Part shown: positions 27,954 to 35,672 of the stretch, in pieces
Layout of the letters: each line of letters starts with the position of its first letter
How positions within the stretch are numbered: the first letter of the stretch is position 1
NCBI GenBank assembly: GCA_003218975.1
Contig: QHPD01000099.1
Location: 18,321-82,320, forward strand
DNA from: Verrucomicrobiota bacterium
GTDB taxonomy: Bacteria; Verrucomicrobiota; Verrucomicrobiia; Chthoniobacterales; UBA10450
Length of the DNA: 64,000 nucleotides
Reading direction: 5' to 3'
Notes under the pieces: model-generated
Databases searched by the model: none
Told to the model about the DNA's origin: nothing
The model's input: only the letters and a program-made list of their open reading frames with translations
Position numbers and translations under genes: made by a program

Positions 27954-27981
27954 ATAGCCCGGCGTTCCTGCGCCGGGCTAT
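27954..27981 (+). terminator. Strong hairpin after the SWIB gene
   Basis: A perfect 11-bp stem, ATAGCCCGGCG / CGCCGGGCTAT, with a 6-nt loop, 18 nt after the SWIB stop. There is no clear U-tract after it, so it may be a bidirectional hairpin or RNA-stability element rather than a classical intrinsic terminator. Confidence 0.65.
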
Positions 27982-28107
27982 CTGCGGACATCGAGAAACA
28001 GACAAGGCCCGTTAAGGTAGAGAACAAGCGACGCCGGCCGGCGATGCGCTCCGAGCTGCCGTCAAGATCAAAAGGTTGAAGAGATTGCCCTAATTGAAGA
28101 CAGCTCG

Positions 28108-28506
28108 TTACGTCAGCGCGATACATTGGAAAGAGCTGACCACGTCATCAGGGCCTTTTTCGGCGAAGAAGCTTTCGTAATAACCGGGGCCGAGGTCCCA
28201 GTAAGGGCCTTTGTAGTATTCGTCGCGATAAAATCGCCAGACGCCGCTCACCACAATGAGGCAACTGATGCGGTCGTTCCAAAAATCGCCGATATAATGA
28301 AAACTCAAGTTGGTGCGCGCGTAAGCGCCTTTAAATCCGACGTGATCGTAAAGTACGAGCTCCGGCAGCCGTATGGGTTCTGTCACCATCGACACTTCTA
28401 TTTTCCCGGCAGCAGAAGCGTGATAGCTCAGGGGACCAAGTTTCCATTTCATGTCGATGATACAACCGTTGTCCGGCGACAATTCAGTTTTCGGTATTTG
28501 TTTCAT
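28108..28506 (-). CDS. Beta/gamma-crystallin-like protein
   Basis: A 132-residue protein with no obvious signal peptide. Its C-terminal half matches the Greek-key crystallin pattern: LYDHVGFKGAYARTNLSFHY, FWNDRISCLIVVSGVWRFYR, then DEYYKGPYWDLGPGYYESFF. The (N/D)-(N/D)-x-I-S type motif that binds calcium in microbial crystallins appears as WNDRIS. A structural or calcium-linked role is possible. It is a lone gene divergent from the repeat array near 28580. Confidence 0.7.
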   Translation of the reverse strand: MKQIPKTELSPDNGCIIDMKWKLGPLSYHASAAGKIEVSMVTEPIRLPELVLYDHVGFKGAYARTNLSFHYIGDFWNDRISCLIVVSGVWRFYRDEYYKGPYWDLGPGYYESFFAEKGPDDVVSSFQCIALT

Positions 28507-28579
28507 AAGCGCAAAGGTTCAACATCGATCTTGAACCACAGAGGCTGCGATGTCGAGAAGAGAGATTTCTCCATTTCGC

Positions 28580-28668
28580 ATACCGGATACCGGATTACGG
28601 ATAGAAACGGTCCGTGTATCCTGGATTCTGTTGCTCTTTCCAGTATCCGGTTCCCGCTTTCCGGTTTC
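28580..28668. repeat. Heptad-period inverted repeat array after glpX
   Basis: Left arm: ATACCGG, ATACCGG, ATTACGG (28580-28600). Right arm: CAGTATC, CGGTTCC, CGCTTTC, CGGTTTC (28641-28668). The arms are degenerate reverse complements. The right arm ends 2 nt before the glpX stop codon. It may act as a terminator for glpX in addition to whatever maintains the period. Confidence 0.75.
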
Positions 28669-28669
28669 T

Positions 28670-29740
28670 TCAAATCAAGTGCTCGCGATTATCGGAGCGG
28701 AGCCGGATCGTTTTTGTTTGCAAATTGTGCCTCGCCCGAATGAAACGCACGGTCTTGCTCTTGGCACGCATGAGGATCGAATGCGTGACGGCCGTGACGC
28801 CGCCGTGGGCCCGCACGCCGCGCAACAACGCGCTGTCGCTGATCCCAGTCGCGCAGAAAAGGATGTTCTGGCCGTTAGCCAGATCATCAGCTGAATAAAT
28901 GCGGTCCAGATCTTTCTTGTAGCCCGCGTCGATCAATTTCTTTCGTTCCTTCTCGTCGCGCGGCCACATTTTGCATTGCATATCGCCACCGAGGCACTTG
29001 ATCCCAGCCGCCGCCAGCACAGCTTCGGGCGAACCGCCGATTCCCATGTAAAGATCAACGTCGGACTCTGGCAGCGATGGCGCGATGGCCGCCGCAATGT
29101 CGCCGTCGCCGATCATGCGCAACGACGCGCCTGCCGCACGAATTTGTTCGACGATTTCCTTGTGCCGCGGTCTGTCGAGCATCATAACGGCCACGTCCTG
29201 GACGCGTTTGTCCACCGCGCGCGCAACAATCGCCAGCATCTCGGCAATCGGCATGTCGATCTGGAGCGAGTCGCCGCGTTTTTTCATGTAATCGATGACG
29301 CGCGGCCCATAAGCCAGCTTCGACATGTAAAACGATGGCACATCCCGCAGCGCCACTTTTACGCCTTCTTCTGGGCTTGCTGCCGCAATGCAACTGATCG
29401 AGTTCGGCGCACCTTTGGAGATGTTGGTCGTGCCATCTATCGGATCGATAGCGATGTCGAACTGCGGCGAACCAGGAATCCATGTGCCGAGCTGTTCGCC
29501 TTTGAAAATGCCGGGCGCTTCGTCCTTGATTCCTTCGCCGATCACGACCTCACCGCAGATGTTCATGAGATCGAACATGCCGCGCATCGCGTCGCAGGCG
29601 GCTGCGTCGGCTGCTTCCTTGTCGCCGCGTCCGAGCCAGCGCAACGCATTCAGCGCGGCGGCTTCTGTTGCGCGCACAAAATCGAGTTCGATGACGCGCT
29701 CGATGTCCTGGTAATCCTGTTTCGGCAATCGCAGAGCCAC
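28670..29740 (-). CDS. glpX: Fructose-1,6-bisphosphatase class II (GlpX type)
   Basis: A 356-residue metal-dependent sugar bisphosphatase for gluconeogenesis; some members also act on sedoheptulose bisphosphate. The lithium-sensitive phosphatase motif is FDIAIDPIDGTTNISKGAPN, with further family segments NICGEVVIGEGIKDEAPGIF and GIGGSPEAVLAAAGIKCLGG. Length is slightly above E. coli GlpX, with the extra residues at the C-terminus running into the heptad repeat. No riboswitch or other control element was recognised upstream. Confidence 0.95.
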   Translation of the reverse strand: MALRLPKQDYQDIERVIELDFVRATEAAALNALRWLGRGDKEAADAAACDAMRGMFDLMNICGEVVIGEGIKDEAPGIFKGEQLGTWIPGSPQFDIAIDPIDGTTNISKGAPNSISCIAAASPEEGVKVALRDVPSFYMSKLAYGPRVIDYMKKRGDSLQIDMPIAEMLAIVARAVDKRVQDVAVMMLDRPRHKEIVEQIRAAGASLRMIGDGDIAAAIAPSLPESDVDLYMGIGGSPEAVLAAAGIKCLGGDMQCKMWPRDEKERKKLIDAGYKKDLDRIYSADDLANGQNILFCATGISDSALLRGVRAHGGVTAVTHSILMRAKSKTVRFIRARHNLQTKTIRLRSDNREHLI

Positions 29741-30129
29741 GGAGCGTCAATTTTCACGCATCTCGCGCGCGATGACAAGCGGGGACGACGGAACTCGTGA
29801 ATCGTAACCGGGAATCGCGAATCGGTGGGAGCGTAGGATGCATCTTGGTTCGCCTTGGCCCGGCGTTGGCGCGGCGAACGATTCGCCGTGCATTACGCAA
29901 CACGCGTAATGTGAGAAACCCTTCTCGGACACGAGAGCGTGATGAGAGGCTAATACCAGATGCAACTTACAAAGCTTCGTATTCCAAAAAGGAGGTCGGT
30001 TTCTTCATTATCTTGTGTTCAAGAATTCTGGTGCGTGCGGTTACTGTGCAGCGATAGGCGCATTCGCAGAAGCGGAAGGCCTATGCCGCCGTTGCGGCCA
30101 CTTGATCATAGTAGTAATCTCTCGGCACG
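29741..30129. other. Spacer of about 390 nt with hairpins, no gene
   Basis: I see no convincing gene. A perfect 8-bp hairpin, CATTACGC / GCGTAATG, lies at 29891-29911. Around it are other short GC-rich palindromic words such as GGCGCGGCGAACGATTCGCC, resembling the dispersed hairpin repeats elsewhere in the window. Confidence 0.5.
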
Positions 30130-30492
30130 ATGGGATTGACCAAAGTTACAACCAAGCTCACGAGCCTGACGGACTCGAAGAGATCGTTCGAGTCGTTGTT
30201 TTTGGTGAATACCGGAGCGACGGACTCGATGGCCCCCTCTGATGAACTCGAAAAGCTCGGGGTCAAACAAGAAGGAAAAATGGCGTATGAGTTGGCGGAC
30301 GGCACCGTCAAAGAGTACCCTTTCGGCCTGGTCCGGATTGAGTTCATGGGCGAAACCACTGCGGGCCGCGTAGTCTTCGGTGCCACCGGAACAGAACCGC
30401 TTTTGGGCGTGACAGCGCTTGAGTCGGTGGGGATCATGGTCGATCCAACCGACAAGACGCTCAAACGTCTTCCGGCTATCCCGCTCAAGTAG
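30130..30492 (+). CDS. Retropepsin-like (clan AA) aspartic protease homologue with altered active site
   Basis: A 120-residue protein of the bacterial clan AA aspartic-protease group, which dimerise like retroviral proteases. The usual active-site triplet is DTGA; here it reads LVNTGATDSMAP, so the catalytic Asp is Asn (codon AAT). The rest is well conserved: KMAYELADGTVKEYPFGLVR, RIEFMGETTAGRVVFG and LLGVTALESVGIMVD. The change should abolish normal catalysis, so this is either an inactive relative or a gene in decay. No good ribosome site is seen before the ATG. Confidence 0.8.
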   Translation: MGLTKVTTKLTSLTDSKRSFESLFLVNTGATDSMAPSDELEKLGVKQEGKMAYELADGTVKEYPFGLVRIEFMGETTAGRVVFGATGTEPLLGVTALESVGIMVDPTDKTLKRLPAIPLK

Positions 30493-30576
30493 ATCAAGCC
30501 GCACCAAAACAGCGGGGCACACTTCGCAGAACGCCGCCTGAGATAATGCAGGCTTGATTTCCGCGGGACTTTTTAC

Positions 30577-31362
30577 TTGGATGGCGGTGTGCCTCCTCAG
30601 GATGAGGTGACTTCGTTGACCGGCATTGGTCCAGCAGTTGCGGGACAACAGGGGCGTGTCGCGTTTACGACGACACATTGGAGCATCGTGCTGGAGGCAC
30701 AGATTGAATCGCCAGCGGCACAGGAAGCGCTCGAAAAACTTTGCCGCACTTATTGGCGACCCATCTATAGCTTCGTGAGGCGACAGGGGATTGGGCCAGA
30801 GCAGGCGGAGGATCTCACGCAGGGTTTCTTCGCGCTGCTGCTCGAACGCCGAGATCTGAACGTCGTCCGGAAAGAAAAGGGGCGACTTCGTTCTTATCTG
30901 CTTGTGTCGCTCAAACATTTTCTATCCGACGAGCGGCGTCGTGCGATGACTGCCAAGAGAGGCAAAGGTCAGCGACCGATTCCATTGGAGGAGCTGGGCG
31001 CGAACGAGCGGGCCGATATTGAACCAGCGGATCCATTGACCGCCGAGCGAATTTACGAACGCCACTGGGCTTCGACAGTATTGGAGCAAGTGTTCAGGCG
31101 ATTAAAGGATGAATACCATGGGGCAGGTAACGCCACGTTATTTGATTGCCTGAAACAATTGCTACCGGACGAACCTGGCGCGCCATCACAGGGGGAGATC
31201 GCCGCGCGCTTGGGGATGACCGAAAATGCGATCCGTCAGGCGTTCCACCGATTTCGAAGGCGTTATCAATTCTTATTGCGGGAGGAGATTGCGCATACCG
31301 TTGCCATGCCCAGCGATATCGAAGACGAGCTGCGCCATCTCATTGCAGTGGTCCGCGCGTAG
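30577..31362 (+). CDS. ECF-type RNA polymerase sigma factor
   Basis: A 261-residue sigma-70-family factor. Region 2 is seen in EKLCRTYWRPIYSFVRRQG and AEDLTQGFFALLLERRDL. Region 4 has the helix-turn-helix GEIAARLGMTENAIRQAFHR. The core starts FTTTHWSIVLEAQ; upstream residues are not conserved, so the start is uncertain (TTG at 30577 or GTG at 30589). In Planctomycetes and Verrucomicrobiota such factors are commonly paired with a Ser/Thr kinase; here the kinase gene follows after a GxxExxY gene has come between. No anti-sigma factor is present. The TAG stop lies in the first unit of the boundary repeat. Confidence 0.9.
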   Translation: MDGGVPPQDEVTSLTGIGPAVAGQQGRVAFTTTHWSIVLEAQIESPAAQEALEKLCRTYWRPIYSFVRRQGIGPEQAEDLTQGFFALLLERRDLNVVRKEKGRLRSYLLVSLKHFLSDERRRAMTAKRGKGQRPIPLEELGANERADIEPADPLTAERIYERHWASTVLEQVFRRLKDEYHGAGNATLFDCLKQLLPDEPGAPSQGEIAARLGMTENAIRQAFHRFRRRYQFLLREEIAHTVAMPSDIEDELRHLIAVVRA

Positions 31363-31470
31363 ACACGAATTACACGAATTGTCACGAATTTCATAAGACT
31401 TGAGTCAACCGTTGGATCAATTGGTGTGAATTAGTGAAATTCGCTTCTCGATCGATGTAATTTGTGTCTG
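31361..31470. repeat. 9-nt-period boundary repeat, upstream side of GxxExxY module 1
   Basis: Left units GACACGAAT, TACACGAAT, TGTCACGAAT start inside the sigma-factor stop codon. They are followed by an inverted arm ATTGGTGTGAATTAGTGAAA (31419-31438) and a third piece, TAATTTGTGTCTG, whose GTG is the start codon of the GxxExxY gene. The three pieces share the words CACGAAT and ATTCGTG. Confidence 0.8.
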
Positions 31471-31838
31471 AACTACTTTACAAGGAAGAGGTTTTTCAAC
31501 TCGTGGGTCTTTGCATGGAGATCCATCGTGAGTTGGGAAAGGGCCACGACGAAGTCATCTACAAGGACGCTCTAGTCGTTGAACTGAGTCGCGCTGGAAT
31601 TCCGTTTTCGCGCGAGAAAAATTACGAAATCACATACAAAGGAGTTATCCTGCCTCACTATTACTACGGGGACTTCGTTGCCTGGGATAAAATTCTCTTC
31701 GAGGCCAAGGCCGTCGAAAAGCTGACCGACTCGCACATCAAACAAGTGTTGAACTATCTGGCCGCCTCGAACCTTCGCATCGGCTTGCTGGTCAATTTCG
31801 GTGGCGATGTGTTGGAATGGAAAAGAGTTATTTTATAG
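31464..31838 (+). CDS. GxxExxY protein, predicted PD-(D/E)XK nuclease (copy 1)
   Basis: A 124-residue member of the GxxExxY family. The naming motif is GHDEVIY (Gly27, Glu30, Tyr33). The nuclease-like residues Asp70 in YYGDFVAWD and Glu80-x-Lys82 in FEAKAVEKL are intact, and the C-terminal NFGGDVLEWKRVIL is typical. The Pfam family is placed in the PD-(D/E)XK nuclease superfamily, but no biological role is established. It starts with GTG and ends with TAG, both inside the flanking CACGAAT-type repeats. It separates a sigma factor from its likely partner kinase. Confidence 0.92.
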   Translation: MSELLYKEEVFQLVGLCMEIHRELGKGHDEVIYKDALVVELSRAGIPFSREKNYEITYKGVILPHYYYGDFVAWDKILFEAKAVEKLTDSHIKQVLNYLAASNLRIGLLVNFGGDVLEWKRVIL

Positions 31839-31937
31839 ACACGAATCGCACGAATAGTCACGAATGCGGCTGAGCAACTAGCGTGGGTTGGTGAAATTCG
31901 TGTCTGGTATTGGTGTGAATTAGTGAAATTCGTGTCT
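31836..31937. repeat. 9-nt-period boundary repeat, downstream side of GxxExxY module 1
   Basis: TAGACACGAATCGCACGAAT and AGTCACGAAT (31836-31865) begin in the GxxExxY stop codon. Two inverted arms follow: TTGGTGAAATTCGTGTCT (31889-31906) and TTGGTGTGAATTAGTGAAAT leading into TCGTGTCT (31910-31937). The last arm is nearly identical to the inverted arm of the upstream repeat at 31419. Confidence 0.8.
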
Positions 31938-32011
31938 CATAAATAGAGGCGAGCGTAACGTATGGCAGAATTTTACGGAGTACAAAGGGGAGTGCCCGAG
32001 CGACTCCGACA

Positions 32012-34858
32012 ATGATTAGGGTAATCAGAATTTGCCGAAAGTGCGGCGCGAAAATCTTTTCTGACGCACCAGAAGGACTTTGCACCGGGTGCGTGCTGGA
32101 AACCGCGCTCGGGATGGCTGTAGCCGCTGGCGACTCGTCCGCCGTAGCCTCGGCGAAGGCGGATGGCTGCGGCTACCTGGACAAGGTTGAAGGCGGAAAT
32201 GTGAAGTCAGCGCAACACAAGATAGCCGCGCGCTCCGTGGAGATACTGGGAGAGTTGGGCGACTACGAGTTGCTGGAAGAAATCGGCCGCGGCGGCCAGG
32301 GCGTGGTATTTCGCGCACGACAAAAGAGTCTCAACCGCACAGTCGCGTTAAAAGTCATTGGACTCGGCCAGTGGGCGACGAAGGCGCATCTCCAGCGATT
32401 CCGTCTCGAAGCCGAGGCTGCGGCAAGTTTGGACCATCCATGCATTGTCCCAATTCACGACGTCGGCGAGCGCGAGGGCTGCTGCTACTTCAGCATGAAC
32501 TTCGTCGAGGGGGGACAACTCGATGAAGTGGCCAGGCGCGAACCGATGCCGATCCGTCGCGCAGCAGAACTCATCGCAAAGCTGGCCCGCACGGTGCACT
32601 ATGCGCACGAGCATGGCATCCTGCATCGAGACATCAAGCCGGGGAACGTTCTGCTTGATGCAAAAGGCGAACCGCATCTGACCGATTTCGGGCTGGCACG
32701 ACTGGTCGAATCGGAGAGCACCGTGACGCGCACGATGGAAGTTTTGGGCACACCCAGTTACATGGCGCCAGAGCAAGCAATCGGTAACAACGCGCGCGTC
32801 GGCAGAGCCACAGATGTTTACGGGCTTGGCGCAGTGTTCTACCAATTGCTCACTGGCCACCCCCCTTTTGCTGGAGGGACGACCTTTGAAACTGTGCGGC
32901 TGGTTTTGGACACCGAGCCGCGGAATCCGCGGCTCTGGAACCCAAAAGTCGATCGCGATTTGGCAACAATCTGCCTCAAATGCCTCGAGAAAGATCCGCA
33001 GCGCCGTTACTCCTCGGCTCTGGCGCTGGCCGAAGATCTTGAACGCTGGCTAAAGCACGAACCGATTCGGGCGAAACGAAGCGGATTCTTCACGCACGGC
33101 CGCAAATGGGTGTGGCGGAATCCAACTATTGCCGTGTTGGTAGCGTCGTTGTTCGCACTGGCAGTGGCCGTGGGTGTGATTATTTGGAAGAGCGAATTAG
33201 TTCAGCGCCCGACCCCGGTCAGGATCGCCGTGCTGCCATTTAAAAATCTGAGCACCGATCCGGAAAATGCATTTTTCGCCGACGCCGTACAGGACGAAGT
33301 GCTGACGGTTTTGGCAAAGGTCGCCGACCTCGAGGTCATTAGCCGAACATCAGCGGCGCATTACAGGACTGGGGTCGATCGCAATATGCGCGACATCGCC
33401 CACGAGTTGGGGGTCGCTTACGTGGTCGAAGGCAGCGCGCAACGTGCGGGCGATCGCATCCGTATCTCCGCTCAGTTGATTAGTGCCCGCAGGGACACCC
33501 ACCTCTGGGCCGAACACTACGACCGCCAGATCGCCGATGTGTTTGCCGTCCAGAGCGAAATCGCGCAACAGATCGCCGATCAACTTCACGCCAGGCTTTC
33601 ACCGGAAGAGAAAACAGCCATCGGCGAGCGACCCACCGCCGACTTGAAGGCTTACGCGCTTTACACGGAGGCAAGGGCAATTGGCTCGTGGGACGACTGG
33701 AAGGGAGCAGAAAGAAGCATGGCCCAAAAAGTGGAGCTCCTGGAAGAGGCAACGCAGCGTGATCCGAAGTTTGTGCTCGCCTGGTGCGCCCTCGCGAAAG
33801 TGCAAGACGACTTTTTCGTTGCCGCGGGCGATCACACACACCTCGAGTTGGCGAAGAAAGCCGTAGACACCGCATTGCGATTGCGACCGGACTTGGGCGA
33901 GACCCACCGGGAACTGGCACGTTACTACTTTTACGCTAACGAGTCCGATCGGGCGTATGACGAGCTGGCCGTCGCGCGTCGCACGCTGCCGAATGATTCT
34001 GAGGCGCTCTTCATCGCCGGCCGGATCGATCGCCACAAAAATCGCTGGGACGCTTCGCTGGCCAATTTACGAAAAGCGAGCGCACTCGACCCGCGTAATG
34101 AGGAGGTCACTTACCACCTCGCGCAGGATTACCGCTACCTGCGTCGCTATGACCTTTGGAAACACGACATTGAGAAACGCATCGGCGAAGAGAGGACGGA
34201 TGCATGGAATCAGTTGGGGCTGGCTGAGCTGAAATTGGATCAGGGCGATCTGATCGGCGCCCAGGCTGTTCTCGCGCAAATGCCGCAGGACTGGAGTCCG
34301 ACTTACGAGGTCTGGGATACTCGATTCACGACAGCCCTTTACCTGCACGATTATGATGCGGCCAGCCGGGTGATCGCGGCTGTTCCTGCGAGGTTCGCTG
34401 ATTCCGTTATCGGTGGGAAACGCCCACGGAGTTGGGCCGACGGGCTGATTGCTCGTGCACGGGGCGATGGGCAGAAGGCGCAGGCCGTCTTTTCAGATGC
34501 GCGGAAGAAGGTGGATGTGACATGGGGCAACGGGGTCAAGGATGAGGATTACTTCGCGCAAATCGCAGGTCTCGATGCTGGGCTGGGCCGCAAAGATGAA
34601 GCCATCCGCGAGGCACGGCGGGCGGTCGATCTCATGCCGATTACCAAGGATTCGTGGACAGGTCCGCGGCTGCTCACCAACCTGGCACTGGTTTACGCTT
34701 GGACCGGCGAGCGCGATCTGGCGATAGAGCAGCTCGAGAGACTCGCGAAAACTCCGGGCGGTCCAACCTACGGCGACCTCCGCTTCAATCCATGCTGGGG
34801 TTCTCTGCGCGGCGATCCGCGCTTTGAAAAAATCGTCGCCTCGCTCGCGCCGAAATAG
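32012..34858 (+). CDS. Ser/Thr protein kinase with TolB-like and TPR C-terminal region
   Basis: A 948-residue protein. A short N-terminal zinc-ribbon-like piece (CRKCGAKIF, CTGC) precedes a Hanks-type kinase (about 85-345) with Gly loop IGRGGQGVVF, Lys114, HRD at 205-207 and DFG at 225-227, so it should be active. One membrane helix lies at about 372-391. Outside it are a TolB/FlgO-like domain (IAVLPFKNLSTDPENAFFAD, VVEGSAQRAGDRIRISAQLI) and about ten TPR-like repeats to the end. It probably controls the ECF sigma factor encoded upstream, as known for such pairs; this is inference. Confidence 0.93.
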   Translation: MIRVIRICRKCGAKIFSDAPEGLCTGCVLETALGMAVAAGDSSAVASAKADGCGYLDKVEGGNVKSAQHKIAARSVEILGELGDYELLEEIGRGGQGVVFRARQKSLNRTVALKVIGLGQWATKAHLQRFRLEAEAAASLDHPCIVPIHDVGEREGCCYFSMNFVEGGQLDEVARREPMPIRRAAELIAKLARTVHYAHEHGILHRDIKPGNVLLDAKGEPHLTDFGLARLVESESTVTRTMEVLGTPSYMAPEQAIGNNARVGRATDVYGLGAVFYQLLTGHPPFAGGTTFETVRLVLDTEPRNPRLWNPKVDRDLATICLKCLEKDPQRRYSSALALAEDLERWLKHEPIRAKRSGFFTHGRKWVWRNPTIAVLVASLFALAVAVGVIIWKSELVQRPTPVRIAVLPFKNLSTDPENAFFADAVQDEVLTVLAKVADLEVISRTSAAHYRTGVDRNMRDIAHELGVAYVVEGSAQRAGDRIRISAQLISARRDTHLWAEHYDRQIADVFAVQSEIAQQIADQLHARLSPEEKTAIGERPTADLKAYALYTEARAIGSWDDWKGAERSMAQKVELLEEATQRDPKFVLAWCALAKVQDDFFVAAGDHTHLELAKKAVDTALRLRPDLGETHRELARYYFYANESDRAYDELAVARRTLPNDSEALFIAGRIDRHKNRWDASLANLRKASALDPRNEEVTYHLAQDYRYLRRYDLWKHDIEKRIGEERTDAWNQLGLAELKLDQGDLIGAQAVLAQMPQDWSPTYEVWDTRFTTALYLHDYDAASRVIAAVPARFADSVIGGKRPRSWADGLIARARGDGQKAQAVFSDARKKVDVTWGNGVKDEDYFAQIAGLDAGLGRKDEAIREARRAVDLMPITKDSWTGPRLLTNLALVYAWTGERDLAIEQLERLAKTPGGPTYGDLRFNPCWGSLRGDPRFEKIVASLAPK

Positions 34859-34863
34859 ACTTC

Positions 34864-34892
34864 ACCGCGGATTACACTGATCACGCGGATAA
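34864..34892. repeat. 9-nt-period boundary repeat, left of hicAB
   Basis: ACCGCGGAT, TACACTGAT, CACGCGGAT (34864-34890), three 9-mers starting 5 nt after the kinase stop. The reverse complement of this type recurs at 35519, on the other side of the HicAB pair. Confidence 0.75.
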
Positions 34893-34957
34893 GTTGGGAG
34901 ACGGGCTTAACAGGCTGTATGGCAAACTCCTCACCCAGCAAACGTGGCAGCGACTGA

Positions 34958-35203
34958 TCACGCACGCTGCAGCTTCGGCTCGTTCTGAATCACGATGGTC
35001 GGATTCGGATTGGACGCTGGTACGGGCAAGCCTTGCTGACGCAGCATCTGCGTGTGATCTGCCATGCCCCAACGCGCTTTATAAAGGCAATCTTCGATCG
35101 AATGGCCGATGCCGGTGAACCCTTCAAGGTCAGGAGAGTAAAAGCCAAAAAAATCAGGCTCCCCGGTAGCTTCGATAACGAGTGAATACGGCAACGTAAT
35201 CAT
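34958..35203 (-). CDS. hicB: HicB-family antitoxin
   Basis: An 81-residue protein with the partial RNase-H-like fold of HicB: YSLVIEATGEPDFFGFYSPD, then LEGFTGIGHSIEDCLYKARW. There is no C-terminal DNA-binding ribbon-helix-helix or HTH, so it is a short form. It should bind and neutralise the HicA toxin encoded 8 nt upstream. I chose the ATG at 35203 because it gives the exact HicB start; a longer in-frame reading covers hicA antisense-free sequence in another frame and is spurious. Confidence 0.85.
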   Translation of the reverse strand: MITLPYSLVIEATGEPDFFGFYSPDLEGFTGIGHSIEDCLYKARWGMADHTQMLRQQGLPVPASNPNPTIVIQNEPKLQRA

Positions 35204-35211
35204 GATTCTCT

Positions 35212-35403
35212 CTATTTTCCTTTCAGACCAGCAGCTTTCATGATCGCATGGCACGTGCCCGTCGGGACTTCTTTCGCGCCATGGAAATCTACACGAATCA
35301 AATGAGGATGGCCAGCTTTCATGTAATAGCGAATCGATCCTTTCTGTTTTATCAGACGGAAGCCTTCCTGTTCGAGCAACCGAATCAGCTCGCTGAATTT
35401 CAT
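35212..35403 (-). CDS. hicA: HicA-family toxin
   Basis: A 63-residue double-stranded-RNA-binding-fold protein of the HicA mRNA interferase family. It begins MKFSELIRLLEQEGFRLIKQ. The usual catalytic His in GSH is replaced: the motif reads KGSIRYYMK. The conserved C-terminal half VDFHGAKEVPTGTCHAIMKA with other histidines is kept; this GSI variant appears to define a subfamily. Toxin first, antitoxin second is the usual hicAB order. An in-frame TTG at 35412 is an alternative start. Confidence 0.85.
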   Translation of the reverse strand: MKFSELIRLLEQEGFRLIKQKGSIRYYMKAGHPHLIRVDFHGAKEVPTGTCHAIMKAAGLKGK

Positions 35404-35518
35404 TCGCGGCAACGATAGCAGGACGGGAGAAATACCTGCAAGCCGGCAGCCGATTCAACGCGTCAACTCCGAAAGCATTCTTCGCTGCCTTGGTTTCCTT
35501 CTGTTTCGTTTGTTCCCC

Positions 35519-35548
35519 ATATCCGTGTAATCCGCGACATCCGCGGTT
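35519..35548. repeat. 9-nt-period boundary repeat, right of hicAB
   Basis: ATATCCGTG, TAATCCGCG, ACATCCGCG, then GTT: three 9-mers forming a degenerate reverse complement of the repeat at 34864. Together they bracket about 625 nt holding only hicA and hicB. Confidence 0.75.
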
Positions 35549-35620
35549 CCTAAATCTTCACCTTTCCGCGTAACGGGCGGCCAAATTTCGCGCAGTACAC
35601 CAGTGAACGGTCAGAAACGG

Positions 35621-35637
35621 CTTCTCACGGTGAGAAG
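35621..35637. promoter_or_regulatory. 17-bp palindrome upstream of the S74 surface-protein gene
   Basis: CTTCTCAC-G-GTGAGAAG, a perfect 8-bp inverted repeat around one central base, 36 nt before the start codon of the S74 gene. It could be an operator or a small hairpin in the leader. A ribosome site (AAAGGAAA) follows. Confidence 0.45.
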
Positions 35638-35672
35638 TCGAAGAAGGCCAAAATAAGAAAAGGAAATCAAAT

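Noticed and set aside
30106..30918. 270-residue frame antisense to the protease-like and sigma-factor genes
   Set aside because: Arg/His-rich antisense shadow; both genes on the plus strand have clear domains.
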